A DNA stretch of 64,000 nt from Methanobrevibacter sp. V74 (GTDB lineage Archaea; Methanobacteriota; Methanobacteria; Methanobacteriales; Methanobacteriaceae), in NCBI RefSeq assembly GCF_963082495.1, contig NZ_CAUJAN010000002.1, positions 248,001-312,000 on the forward strand. Reading direction: 5' to 3'. Position 1 is the stretch's first letter, and each line of letters starts with the position of its first letter. This document shows, in pieces, positions 46,594 through 54,863 of the stretch. Below the pieces are notes generated by a model that had not been told where the DNA came from, ran no database searches, and worked only from the letters and a program-made list of their open reading frames with translations. The translations under genes were made by a program, and so were the position numbers.

Positions 46594-47850
46594 ATGAACA
46601 TTGAAGATGAAAATATTATTGAAATTACAGAAGAGCTTTCAAGCGAATATGAAATTTCTAAAGTCCTAAGAGAATATCCTAAAGACACAGTTATTATTAA
46701 AAATGTTAAAGGATTTGACATGCCGGTTATTTCAGGAATCTGCAATACTCGTGACAAAATAGCTGAATCTATTAATTGTGAAGTATCTGAAATTACTGAA
46801 AAAATTATTGATGCAATGGAAAAACCTATAAAAGTGGATAAATTCACTGATTTTTCCGAATATGATACTTTAGATATTAATTTAGATAAAATACCTATTT
46901 TAACTCATTATAAACGTGACGGCGGAGAGTACATTACTGCCGGCGTTGTATTTGCACGTGACCCTGTAACTGGTATTCAAAATGCTTCAATCCACCGCAT
47001 GATGGTGCTTGACAATAAAAGATTAGTCATTAGGATTGTACCAAGAAATCTTTATACTTACTTCCAAAATGCTCAAAAAGTAGGAAAAGATTTAGATATT
47101 GCAATAGCTATTGGAATGGATCCTGCAAGTTTACTGGCAAGTACTACTTCCATTCCTATTGATTATGATGAAATGGATGTTGCAAATGCATTTAAAAATG
47201 GGGAGCTTGAATTAATCAAATGTGGGGATTTAAAACTTCCTCAAGCAGACATTATCCTTGAAGGTAAAATATCTGTAAGTGAAACTATTGCTGAAGGACC
47301 ATTTGTTGATTTAACCGATACTTATGACAGTATCCGTGACCAACCAATAATTAATTTAAGCAAAATGCATATTAAAAAAGAAAATCCATGCTATCATGCT
47401 ATTGTTCCAGCCGGATTTGAACATAAATTATTGCAAGGTCTCCCGCAAGAGCCAAGAATATATAAAGCCGTTAAAAATGCAGTTCCAACAGTTGAAAATG
47501 TTGTTTTAACTGAAGGTGGATGTTGTTGGTTACATGCAGTTGTATCCATTAATAAACAAACTGAAGGTGATGGTAAAAATGCCATTATGGCAGCGTTATC
47601 TGCTCACCCTTCACTTAAACATTGCACTGTTGTAGATGCTGATGTTGATGTATTTGATGCTGAAGATGTTGAATATGCAATAGCTACACGTGTAAAAGGT
47701 GACCATGATATCATTGTTGTCCCTAATGTACGTGGTTCATCCCTTGATCCTGTAGCTGAAAGTGATGGTACAACTACTAAAATTGGAGTAGATGCTACCA
47801 AATCACTTAAAACATTGGAAAAATTTGAAAGAGTTAGTTTTGGAGAATAA
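46594..47850 (+). CDS. UbiD-family decarboxylase, candidate anhydromevalonate phosphate decarboxylase
   Basis: This 418-residue UbiD-type enzyme depends on prenylated FMN. It has [20 protein letters not shown], the [20 protein letters not shown] strand pair, [12 protein letters not shown] with catalytic Glu, and [15 protein letters not shown]. In archaea with the modified mevalonate pathway a UbiD homologue decarboxylates trans-anhydromevalonate phosphate to isopentenyl phosphate; this gene is a good candidate, although other UbiD paralogues may exist. It is the last gene of the tex, purE, ubiD series and ends in a strong hairpin terminator. Confidence 0.85.
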   Translation: MNIEDENIIEITEELSSEYEISKVLREYPKDTVIIKNVKGFDMPVISGICNTRDKIAESINCEVSEITEKIIDAMEKPIKVDKFTDFSEYDTLDINLDKIPILTHYKRDGGEYITAGVVFARDPVTGIQNASIHRMMVLDNKRLVIRIVPRNLYTYFQNAQKVGKDLDIAIAIGMDPASLLASTTSIPIDYDEMDVANAFKNGELELIKCGDLKLPQADIILEGKISVSETIAEGPFVDLTDTYDSIRDQPIINLSKMHIKKENPCYHAIVPAGFEHKLLQGLPQEPRIYKAVKNAVPTVENVVLTEGGCCWLHAVVSINKQTEGDGKNAIMAALSAHPSLKHCTVVDADVDVFDAEDVEYAIATRVKGDHDIIVVPNVRGSSLDPVAESDGTTTKIGVDATKSLKTLEKFERVSFGE

Positions 47851-47863
47851 ACTAACTTTTTTT
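47833..47863 (+). terminator. Hairpin plus oligo-T terminator after the UbiD gene
   Basis: GTTAGTTT pairs with AAACTAAC across an 8-base loop, followed by seven T residues. The stop codon TAA lies at the foot of the second arm, so the hairpin forms within the coding end. Confidence 0.75.
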
Positions 47864-48330
47864 ATTGTAATCTACATAAATATTTAACTCGACTTATGAT
47901 TATGGATTAATTTAATTAAAAATAGCTAGTATAATTATTAAGATTATTAAAATATAATCAAAATAAAAGCAGGAATCTATTATTTAAATAAAGTATAATG
48001 ATAATCAGAAAATAGAATTTATGGAAATATTTAGTGATTTTTTCTTATTTTTACTTTAATTTTACAGTATTGCCCTTAAATATAAATATTCTATTTTATA
48101 TTTGAAATTTTATATTGAATTAAAAAAACAAGCATTAAACGTGTATAATAGAGAATTTAATCCCTATTTTTTAAAATTATGAATAATATAGATTGTATGA
48201 AATTAAAGCAAGAAAATTAACTCAAAAATTGAAAAATTATGACTAAAATTTAAAACAAGTAAATTTAACACATTCGCAGATTAAAAAAAAGATTAGGATT
48301 TAAAAAAAATCCTAAGAGATTATAAGTTAT
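47864..48330. other. 467-bp AT-rich spacer
   Basis: I see no gene, RNA or repeat here. It is extremely A/T-rich with short frames only. Confidence 0.5.
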
Positions 48331-48945
48331 TTATTCATAATAACTTTCACCAGTGACCCAGTTATAAACCTGAATCCTGTAAAGTGAAACATAAAATTTA
48401 TAAGAGGTCTTATAACTTCCTATACGGTACTTATAAAATACATTATTATAATGCCATCCCTTTTTAGCATATTTTTTTAGTATTTTTATCAGGTTTTTCT
48501 TCATTTTTTTCTTCATTTTTTTTGATATTTTATTTAGCTTTTTCTTATATTTGTTTTTAAACCATTTAGTTTTAATTTTAAATTTCAATATGGTAACTTT
48601 AGTCCAAGATGTTGTTTTCTGAACTGTATTTGAAGTATCCACACCTGTAGAAGATAATGTGTTTTTATTTGTTAATAAAACAGGAGCATTATTTTCCATG
48701 TTTACTGCTAATTTATTTGAAGTATCTGGTGAACTATTATTTTCAGCATTAGTGCTTAAAGGTTCATCCTCAGCATTGGACAATGAATAATTCTCATCAA
48801 CACTAGCACTTAAAGGTTCATCATCAACACCAGCGACAACATCTTCATCAGCGCTAGATACGGTATCATTTATATCATTTGTAGCTGAAACAATGCCGAC
48901 AGCTAAACTGAATATTACAAGAAATATTATTATTTTCTTTATCAT
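48331..48945 (-). CDS. Secreted protein with acidic N-terminal half and Lys-rich segment
   Basis: This 204-residue protein has a signal peptide (MIKKIIIFLVIFSLAVGIVS, cleavage near ATN). An acidic Ser/Asp-rich part follows with a loose repeat (DEPLSASVDENYS, EDEPLSTNAENNS). Then comes a long strongly basic segment (KTKWFKNKYKKKLNKISKKM and on), and a Tyr-rich C-terminus (YKYRIGSYKTSYKFYVSLYR). The ATG at 48945 follows AAGGTGTTAATA. The basic part recalls the wall-binding tail of the adhesins here. I do not recognise a family. It stands alone between long spacers. Confidence 0.75.
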   Translation of the reverse strand: MIKKIIIFLVIFSLAVGIVSATNDINDTVSSADEDVVAGVDDEPLSASVDENYSLSNAEDEPLSTNAENNSSPDTSNKLAVNMENNAPVLLTNKNTLSSTGVDTSNTVQKTTSWTKVTILKFKIKTKWFKNKYKKKLNKISKKMKKKMKKNLIKILKKYAKKGWHYNNVFYKYRIGSYKTSYKFYVSLYRIQVYNWVTGESYYE

Positions 48946-49195
48946 TATTAACACCTTTATATATTTTTTATAATAGCTTATATAAGTATTTAATTATATG
49001 ATTATTAATGACTCTTTCAAAAACTTGTGTGATAACTAATTTTTTCGATTAATCTATTCATTTAAATTTTTCAAAATAACTGATTAATTAGCTTTAAATT
49101 ATAAAAATAACTCCAAATATTAAGAAAAAGTTTTTAATAAAAAACTTGCAAATATTTAAATCAAACAAGTTTTTGAAAGTGCCTTATTAATAATA

Positions 49196-50068
49196 TTAAA
49201 TATTTCCTAAATAAACATTCATGATTCCTTTATCAAATGCAATTTCACGAGCTTTAAACAATGTGTCAGGATTAGTAGGAGTAATATTTAACATTTTATA
49301 ATAAGGAAAAGCTCTTGAAAAATGTAGTGGAACATCTGAACCCAGATTATTTACAATGAAATCACATAATTTTTCAATCTCTTGGGTGGAATCATTATAA
49401 CCATCAATAATAAGATTTGTAATTTCCAAATGTTTTCCATCTTGATATATTCTTTCTATATTCTCTAAGACAACATCTAAATCTGCACTGCATATTTTTT
49501 TATAAAACTTTTTAGACATGGATTTCAGATCTATATTGAATGCATCAACAAATCCCAAAACCTCATCAAGGGATTTTGCTGAATAATATCCATTACTTAC
49601 ATAGATAACTTTTAAACCTTTATGTTTTGCTAAAATAGAGGTTTTTTTAGAAAAAGGTAAGTGTATAGTAGGTTCATTATAGGTCCAAGAAATTGACTTG
49701 CAATTATAATTAATTGCATTTTCCACAATCGCTTCTGGTGTTATTTCAATGCCCATGGACAATTTATCATATTCTTGTGAAATAAGATAGTTCTGACAGT
49801 GCAGACAGGCCATATTGCAACCAAATCCACCTATCGAATATGTAAATGTTCCAGGTAAAAATTTGTTTAAAGGCTTTTTTTCAACAGGATCCGATGAAAG
49901 TGATGAAACAATACCATAAGACTCATCAAATAACTCGCCATTAATATTTTTGTATTGACGGCATATTCCCACATTACCTTCAGCAATTTTACAGTAATTT
50001 GCACAAATTTCACATCGAATCTTTTGAGTTTTAGAACTCTTTTTGTACAATTCCCTACTCACTAACAT
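49196..50068 (-). CDS. Radical SAM protein, AmmeMemoRadiSam/PFL-activase-like
   Basis: This 290-residue protein has the radical SAM cluster motif CNMACLHC (GFGCNMACLHCQN) near residue 80-90, preceded by an N-terminal Cys-rich box (CEICANYC ... VGICRQY), the layout of the AmmeMemoRadiSam radical SAM family related to pyruvate formate-lyase activating enzyme. The SAM-binding SWTYNEPTIHLPF and NIDLKSM follow. The substrate is unknown. It overlaps the end of thiL by 14 bases if started at 50068; longer frames into thiL are rejected. Confidence 0.85.
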   Translation of the reverse strand: MLVSRELYKKSSKTQKIRCEICANYCKIAEGNVGICRQYKNINGELFDESYGIVSSLSSDPVEKKPLNKFLPGTFTYSIGGFGCNMACLHCQNYLISQEYDKLSMGIEITPEAIVENAINYNCKSISWTYNEPTIHLPFSKKTSILAKHKGLKVIYVSNGYYSAKSLDEVLGFVDAFNIDLKSMSKKFYKKICSADLDVVLENIERIYQDGKHLEITNLIIDGYNDSTQEIEKLCDFIVNNLGSDVPLHFSRAFPYYKMLNITPTNPDTLFKAREIAFDKGIMNVYLGNI

Positions 50069-50978
50069 AATGTTCATAGCCTTTATTTTTAATCCTTTCA
50101 ACAAAACCGTTTTCTAAAGTAAGTTCTACAACATCAGAATCAGTTACCTCACCAATGACCAAACAATTAATTGGTAATTTTTCTAAATTATCTTTTGAAA
50201 TGGTGAACAATAGCTCAAAGTCTTCACCAACGTGTAAAATTAAGTCCAAGTAATCTAAATTTAAATTGCAAGACAGTGATTTGAACTCCTCGGTGATATT
50301 CAACATGTCTTCATGAATCATGAATCCGAAATTATCTTTTTTTATCTCATATAATTCACTTGCAAGCCCATCAGTTATATCAGTTGCAGATGTGGCAAAA
50401 TCCTTTAAAACTAAACCTTCATTAATTCTGGCTTTAGGCTTTAGAGCTTTTTTAGAGTAAATATTATCTAAAGAATCTAATTCAAAACCAAGAGCTGCAA
50501 GACCTATGCTGCCTGTGATGGCTATTAAATCACCTTTATTGTAAGTATCCTTCATTAATGGCTTATCGGTTAGGCCTAAGGCAGTTCCAGTTATGATAAT
50601 TTCAGATGCTTCATTAGTATCCCCGCCGATTAATGGAATATGATAATATTCACAAGCTTTCAAGACACCGTCAATTATTTCTTTAAAAGAGTCAATTGTT
50701 AAATCCTTTGGAAGAGCTATTGCAAGTAAAAAACCTAATGGTTCTGCTCCCATGGCTGCAAGATCACTTACATTAACTGTGACGGCCTTAAATCCCATGT
50801 CAAAATAAGACATGTTTTTTGGGAAGTGTCTTGACTGAATCAGCATGTCACAAGTTGAAATTATATTTGTAGAACTAAATTCAGTAATGGCTGTGTCATC
50901 GGGAGTAATATATTTTGAATTGGCAATAATATATCTTACCAATTCCTTTTCACCAATATCAGAGACTTTGAGAGTCAT
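50055..50978 (-). CDS. thiL: Thiamine-monophosphate kinase
   Basis: ThiL phosphorylates thiamine phosphate to the active diphosphate. The 307 residues contain DDTAITEF and STCDMLIQSRHFPKNMSYFD of the N-terminal Asp-rich ATP/metal site, VSDLAAMGAEPLGFLLAIAL, PLIGGDTNEASEIIITGTAL, TDITDGLASELYEI and HVGEDFELLFTI. These are all expected of the AIR synthase/ThiL fold. It is followed by the overlapping radical SAM gene. Confidence 0.94.
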   Translation of the reverse strand: MTLKVSDIGEKELVRYIIANSKYITPDDTAITEFSSTNIISTCDMLIQSRHFPKNMSYFDMGFKAVTVNVSDLAAMGAEPLGFLLAIALPKDLTIDSFKEIIDGVLKACEYYHIPLIGGDTNEASEIIITGTALGLTDKPLMKDTYNKGDLIAITGSIGLAALGFELDSLDNIYSKKALKPKARINEGLVLKDFATSATDITDGLASELYEIKKDNFGFMIHEDMLNITEEFKSLSCNLNLDYLDLILHVGEDFELLFTISKDNLEKLPINCLVIGEVTDSDVVELTLENGFVERIKNKGYEHYVSE

Positions 50979-51031
50979 GAATATTAGTATAAATTTTAAA
51001 ATAAATAAATATAATTAAAAAAATTTCAGAA

Positions 51032-51520
51032 CTATAAGTGTTCTGAAACTCTCTCTTTTATAATTTCATACATTCTTGAATCAATTCCAAGAGGATCGGT
51101 TAATACAATTTCACCATCAAATTCAACCGGTTCATCATCATGGTCATGGTGGTGATGATGATGTCCGTGATTATGATTATGGTCATCGTGGTGATGATGG
51201 TGATGATGATGACCACCAGAGACTTCACTTTCATCAAAATCACTTTCAATACCCAGCAACCCCGGAATATCCCTTTTTGTATGTAGTCCATGTGCAACAA
51301 AAACCGGTACAACAACGATTTTATCTAAATCGTTTTCTTCACTTAATTTTTTAATAGTTTCTGGAATACCTGGTTTTCTGATTTCCATAAATCCATATTC
51401 TACTGGCATATCTGGAAATTCTTCTGTATACATTTCTTTATACGATTTAATTACTTCTTCGCCATCGTCCAATCTTGAGCCATGACTTAAAAGTAATATT
51501 CCTGTTTTCTTATCAGACAT
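51032..51520 (-). CDS. cfbA: CbiX-type sirohydrochlorin chelatase with His-rich loop
   Basis: This 162-residue archaeal small-type CbiX fold inserts Ni (for F430, CfbA) or Co (for cobalamin) into sirohydrochlorin. Metal-ligand His13 (LLSHGS) and His80 (VAHGLHTKRDIPG) are in place. Residues 104-127 are almost pure His with Asp and Asn, in a loop that probably stores or delivers Ni or Co. The small size fits CfbA. TAGGTG precedes the ATG. A two-domain paralogue lies 96 bp upstream on the same strand. Confidence 0.88.
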   Translation of the reverse strand: MSDKKTGILLLSHGSRLDDGEEVIKSYKEMYTEEFPDMPVEYGFMEIRKPGIPETIKKLSEENDLDKIVVVPVFVAHGLHTKRDIPGLLGIESDFDESEVSGGHHHHHHHHDDHNHNHGHHHHHHDHDDEPVEFDGEIVLTDPLGIDSRMYEIIKERVSEHL

Positions 51521-51616
51521 ATTTTAACACCTATTAGTCAATAATAATTAATTTTAAAGTTAAATTCACTTAAGTTACCTTGAATAAAAAATTTTTCAAA
51601 AAAATATATGGAAAAT

Positions 51617-52528
51617 TTATAATTTTTCATTTACCATGTCAATTAAAATGTCAATTAAGATATCATCAGCCTTAATTGGTTCCGGATAGAGTATTTCACC
51701 ATCAAAGTCCACTGGAGTTAAATCATGAGTGTGGTCATGACCGTGTCCATGGTCGTGATGATGATGCTCATGCTCATGGTCATCTAAAAAGCCTAAGATA
51801 TGTGGAATATCATGAGTGGTGTGCATTCCAGGAGCAATGAATACTGGAACAACGACTAATCTTTCCAAATCATTTTCATCGACTAATTTATCGATAGATT
51901 CTGGAATGCTAGGACCACATAATTCCATAAATCCAAAACTTGATGGAACATCACAATTTTTTTCAAATTTATTATATAATTCCGTTGCAAATTCTTTATT
52001 ATAATTTAATCTAGACCCATGAGTTACAAGCAAAATACCAGTTTTTGCACTGTCATCTAGCTTAGATTCAGCTAATGCTTCTTTGATTCTTTTATCTATA
52101 ATATCTAAAAGTTCATCGCATGGCCCAATAGAACCTAATAACTCAATATCTCCGTCAAAATCAACATCGTCTGCAATAGATAAATAATGTTCATCCGGAT
52201 AATTACCATCAGGACATCTTGGGTCTTCTTCTAAAGGATCTAAACCTAATAATTGTGGAATGTCAATATTAGTGTGAATTCCTGGAGCTAAAAATACAGG
52301 TAGCGCAAGGATTTTATTTAAATCATCTACTTCATCTTTTAGAATTTCTACAGCCCCTGCAATAGCAGGTTCAGATACTTTCATATATCCAATTTCAGTT
52401 GCAAGACCTGATTTTTTGATAAACTTTTCTTTTATTTCTCCAAATACCTTTTCGGCATAAGGCAAAGTACTTCCATGACTTACAAGAATAACTGCAGTAT
52501 TATTTGATAACCTTGAATTTGTATCCAT
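51617..52528 (-). CDS. Two-domain CbiX-type chelatase with His-rich tail
   Basis: This 303-residue protein is a tandem duplication of the CbiX fold. Domain 1 has VSHGS (His18) and LAPGIHTNIDIPQ (His85). Domain 2 has VTHGS (His170) and IAPGMHTTHDIPH (His235). Both sites look complete. A His/Asp-rich run at about 251-269 follows domain 2. The double form resembles bacterial CbiXL and SirB. With its single-domain neighbour it gives three chelatase domains in 1.5 kb; nickel, cobalt or iron specificity cannot be read from sequence. The ATG at 52528 follows CGGAGTTATC and overlaps the DUF35 gene by 29 bases. Confidence 0.85.
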   Translation of the reverse strand: MDTNSRLSNNTAVILVSHGSTLPYAEKVFGEIKEKFIKKSGLATEIGYMKVSEPAIAGAVEILKDEVDDLNKILALPVFLAPGIHTNIDIPQLLGLDPLEEDPRCPDGNYPDEHYLSIADDVDFDGDIELLGSIGPCDELLDIIDKRIKEALAESKLDDSAKTGILLVTHGSRLNYNKEFATELYNKFEKNCDVPSSFGFMELCGPSIPESIDKLVDENDLERLVVVPVFIAPGMHTTHDIPHILGFLDDHEHEHHHHDHGHGHDHTHDLTPVDFDGEILYPEPIKADDILIDILIDMVNEKL

Positions 52529-52898
52529 AAGAGATAACTCCGTCTTTTCCATCCTCTCTAATTCTTCTGAATACCATTTCCACATCGTCACCAATTTCTA
52601 AGCTTTCAACGTCACAATCCACAAGTTGTGAAGTTAATTTTGCACCTTCTTCAAGTTCGATTACAGCTACAGCATATGGTGCGGCCTTTTTAAAATCATC
52701 TGGTGCTGATCTGATAACAGAATAAGTATATATTTTACCTTTTCCTGAAAATTGGAAAGGTTCAAGATCTCCTTTTCTTCTACAATTAGGACAAACTACA
52801 CGAGATGGGAAGAATAATTCACCACAGGTGTTACATTTGGAACCTATAAGATTGTATCTTTGTTGTATATGTCTCCATGTTCTTACAGTATCGGACAT
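52500..52898 (-). CDS. DUF35 zinc-ribbon OB-fold protein
   Basis: This 132-residue protein has a rubredoxin-like zinc ribbon (CNTCGELFFPSRVVCPNCRR) and an OB-fold (GKGKIYTYSVIRSAPDDFKK). In archaea DUF35 proteins bridge acetoacetyl-CoA thiolase and HMG-CoA synthase and hold the shared CoA tunnel, usually from the same operon. Here no thiolase gene is next to it. AGGAGG sits seven bases upstream of the ATG at 52898, so the 45-codon extension is rejected. It overlaps the chelatase downstream. Confidence 0.85.
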   Translation of the reverse strand: MSDTVRTWRHIQQRYNLIGSKCNTCGELFFPSRVVCPNCRRKGDLEPFQFSGKGKIYTYSVIRSAPDDFKKAAPYAVAVIELEEGAKLTSQLVDCDVESLEIGDDVEMVFRRIREDGKDGVISYGYKFKVIK

Positions 52899-53040
52899 GT
52901 AAATCCTCCTATAATTTTCAATATGTATAGTATATTCACAATAATATAAAAAACTATTTTTTTTATTACATTTTTTTGGGATTTTTAAAATAAGTATTAC
53001 ATAATTGTGTAAAATCATAGAGTCACACTTCAAAAATTAA

Positions 53041-53050
53041 TTTATAAATT
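53041..53050 (+). promoter_or_regulatory. TATA box for a leaderless transcript
   Basis: TTTATAAATT is centred about 25 bases before the ATG at 53070, with no ribosome-binding site between. Transcription should start at or next to the initiation codon. Confidence 0.55.
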
Positions 53051-53069
53051 ACTAGCTAAACTTTTAAAA

Positions 53070-54023
53070 ATGAAAAGAAAGAAACCCGACTCAAAAGGCA
53101 ATATTATTGCAGGCACTACGGCAATCCTGATTGTATCTTTAATATTGATTTGTGTTTTTGTTGTTGGCTCATTAAACTATATTCAAAACTCAAACATTAA
53201 TTCTGAAGCCAACGATAATTTTAAATATATTATTGAAGACTATTCAAGGAATTTAGAAGTGCTCGCAGGTCAATCAATATCTGAAGCAACCGAAAAAGTA
53301 TACAAAGGACTGCCTGTATGGAACAGTGAAGACCAAATTAAAAAGAACTTAAACAGACATTTAGATGAAAAAAACAAAGAATATAAAGATAAATATGATA
53401 TTGACTTATCATCTGAAACAATTTCAGTTGAACCAACAGATTCGCCATGGCATGTGCTATTTAAAGTAAAATTGAATGGTAAAAAAAGCTGTGAATCATT
53501 TTCACATGTTATTGAAAGAAATGCATCAATTGAAGGTTTGAGAGACCCGTTGCCTGTTGCAAAGCTTACAATAGCTTCTGGTATTATGGCTTATGACAAT
53601 AAAATACATTATAAAACTGCCCTATCTGCTTATATGTTACTGCATAACTTTGACTCTCCAGAATCCTATATTGAAGCAACGGCACCATTAATAATAAAAA
53701 AATGCCCTTATGATCCTTATGTTCATCATGGTGATCCCGGTGTATTGAAAGATTGCCTAGATAGTGGATATTTTCATGAAAGTGCTGATGGAAGCTGCTA
53801 TTTATGCAGATTGGAAGGTAAAGGCAAATGCCCCCATTATGGCATGGAAGTATTTATTCAGACACATACTCCTTTAAATAATGAATCATTATCCTGTTCA
53901 GATCATGTGGTCTTTGCAGATCACTATAATGGAAAAAAGATTGATCCTGATGATTGGGACAGTCTGATTTTAGACAGCTCACATAGAAAAAAGTATGGGT
54001 TGAGAGGAAATGAAAGTTATTGA
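53070..54023 (+). CDS. Membrane-anchored Cys/His-rich exported protein
   Basis: This 317-residue protein has a basic N-terminus then one hydrophobic helix (about 13-34; AGTTAILIVSLILICVFVVG), with the rest probably outside. A Cys/His cluster follows (CPYDPYVHHGDPGVLKDC, then CYLCRLEGKGKCPHYGMEVF). The N-terminal helix directly behind SKGN recalls type IV pilin-like proteins, but the usual archaeal motif is not clear. I do not recognise a family. It overlaps the next gene by 14 bases. The two are likely partners. The transcript appears leaderless. Confidence 0.7.
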   Translation: MKRKKPDSKGNIIAGTTAILIVSLILICVFVVGSLNYIQNSNINSEANDNFKYIIEDYSRNLEVLAGQSISEATEKVYKGLPVWNSEDQIKKNLNRHLDEKNKEYKDKYDIDLSSETISVEPTDSPWHVLFKVKLNGKKSCESFSHVIERNASIEGLRDPLPVAKLTIASGIMAYDNKIHYKTALSAYMLLHNFDSPESYIEATAPLIIKKCPYDPYVHHGDPGVLKDCLDSGYFHESADGSCYLCRLEGKGKCPHYGMEVFIQTHTPLNNESLSCSDHVVFADHYNGKKIDPDDWDSLILDSSHRKKYGLRGNESY

Positions 54024-54861
54024 AATAAGTATAATTTTAATAATGGTTTTGTTAATCTTTGGCGTGATTTTAACATCTGCTGAAAATTCTCTTGATAAGG
54101 TTATTAAAGCTCAAGAAATAAACAATATGGAGAAATTAACTTCAGAAGTTATTGACAGTTTAATTAATAATCCTGGAGTGCCCGATAATTGGAATGATTA
54201 TGGAAAAGGAACCCCAGGTCTTGCAATAGTTAATACTGACGGCCAAATAGTGCCAAATAGTGTTAGCTATCAAAAATTAATAGCTCTTGGAAATGATTAT
54301 AACAAGTTAGTATATGACAAGTTATTTAATTCCAAAATCCACACGTCAATGGAACTGATTCCAAAAGAGAGTACTGTTTCAAGTGTAAAAATTGGGGAGT
54401 TAGACGAAAGTGATGATGTTTTTTTACTTTCAAGACTAGTGAAATGCGACTTTTACAAAAGTTATGTTTTAAAAGATTTTCAAAATGAAGGAAAATGCAA
54501 CAAACATCACAATCAGGATAAACACAGCTGTAATTACTTTAAAGTATTTAAAGGCAATCTTAAAAATTCAGATTACTACTTATTAATTGATAACACTGAA
54601 AAATATGATTTATCATATATTATTGGCTCAACAAGGGTTGTTAAAGAACAATATTGGAGTAAAGCAATAATCGACACAATATACTTAAATGACAAAATAG
54701 AATTTTATGATGATACAAGTGCTGTTGTGTTCATTCATCTAGATAAAGCAAAACCTAGAGCATTGCTTGTTTCTGTTCCAAAAGACTTCAATAAAGACTT
54801 TTTAGAATATGACTACTTTAGAACAAATGACTGTCAATTTGTTTTAAGGGCATGGTATTAA
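54010..54861 (+). CDS. Membrane-anchored exported protein, partner of the previous gene
   Basis: This 283-residue protein has an N-terminal hydrophobic helix (IEISIILIMVLLIFGVILTS) and an exported body. A Cys/His region (CNKHHNQDKHSC) lies at about 173-184. The first 40 residues resemble a pilin-like anchor followed by a long amphipathic helix. No family is recognised. Its start lies inside the preceding gene, and its end almost meets the convergent MgtE gene. Confidence 0.7.
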   Translation: MKVIEISIILIMVLLIFGVILTSAENSLDKVIKAQEINNMEKLTSEVIDSLINNPGVPDNWNDYGKGTPGLAIVNTDGQIVPNSVSYQKLIALGNDYNKLVYDKLFNSKIHTSMELIPKESTVSSVKIGELDESDDVFLLSRLVKCDFYKSYVLKDFQNEGKCNKHHNQDKHSCNYFKVFKGNLKNSDYYLLIDNTEKYDLSYIIGSTRVVKEQYWSKAIIDTIYLNDKIEFYDDTSAVVFIHLDKAKPRALLVSVPKDFNKDFLEYDYFRTNDCQFVLRAWY

Positions 54862-54863
54862 AA

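Noticed and set aside
51076-51354. His/Asp-rich plus-strand frame
   Set aside because: It is the reverse-strand shadow of the His-rich chelatase loop, where CAT/CAC repeats read as ATG/GTG.
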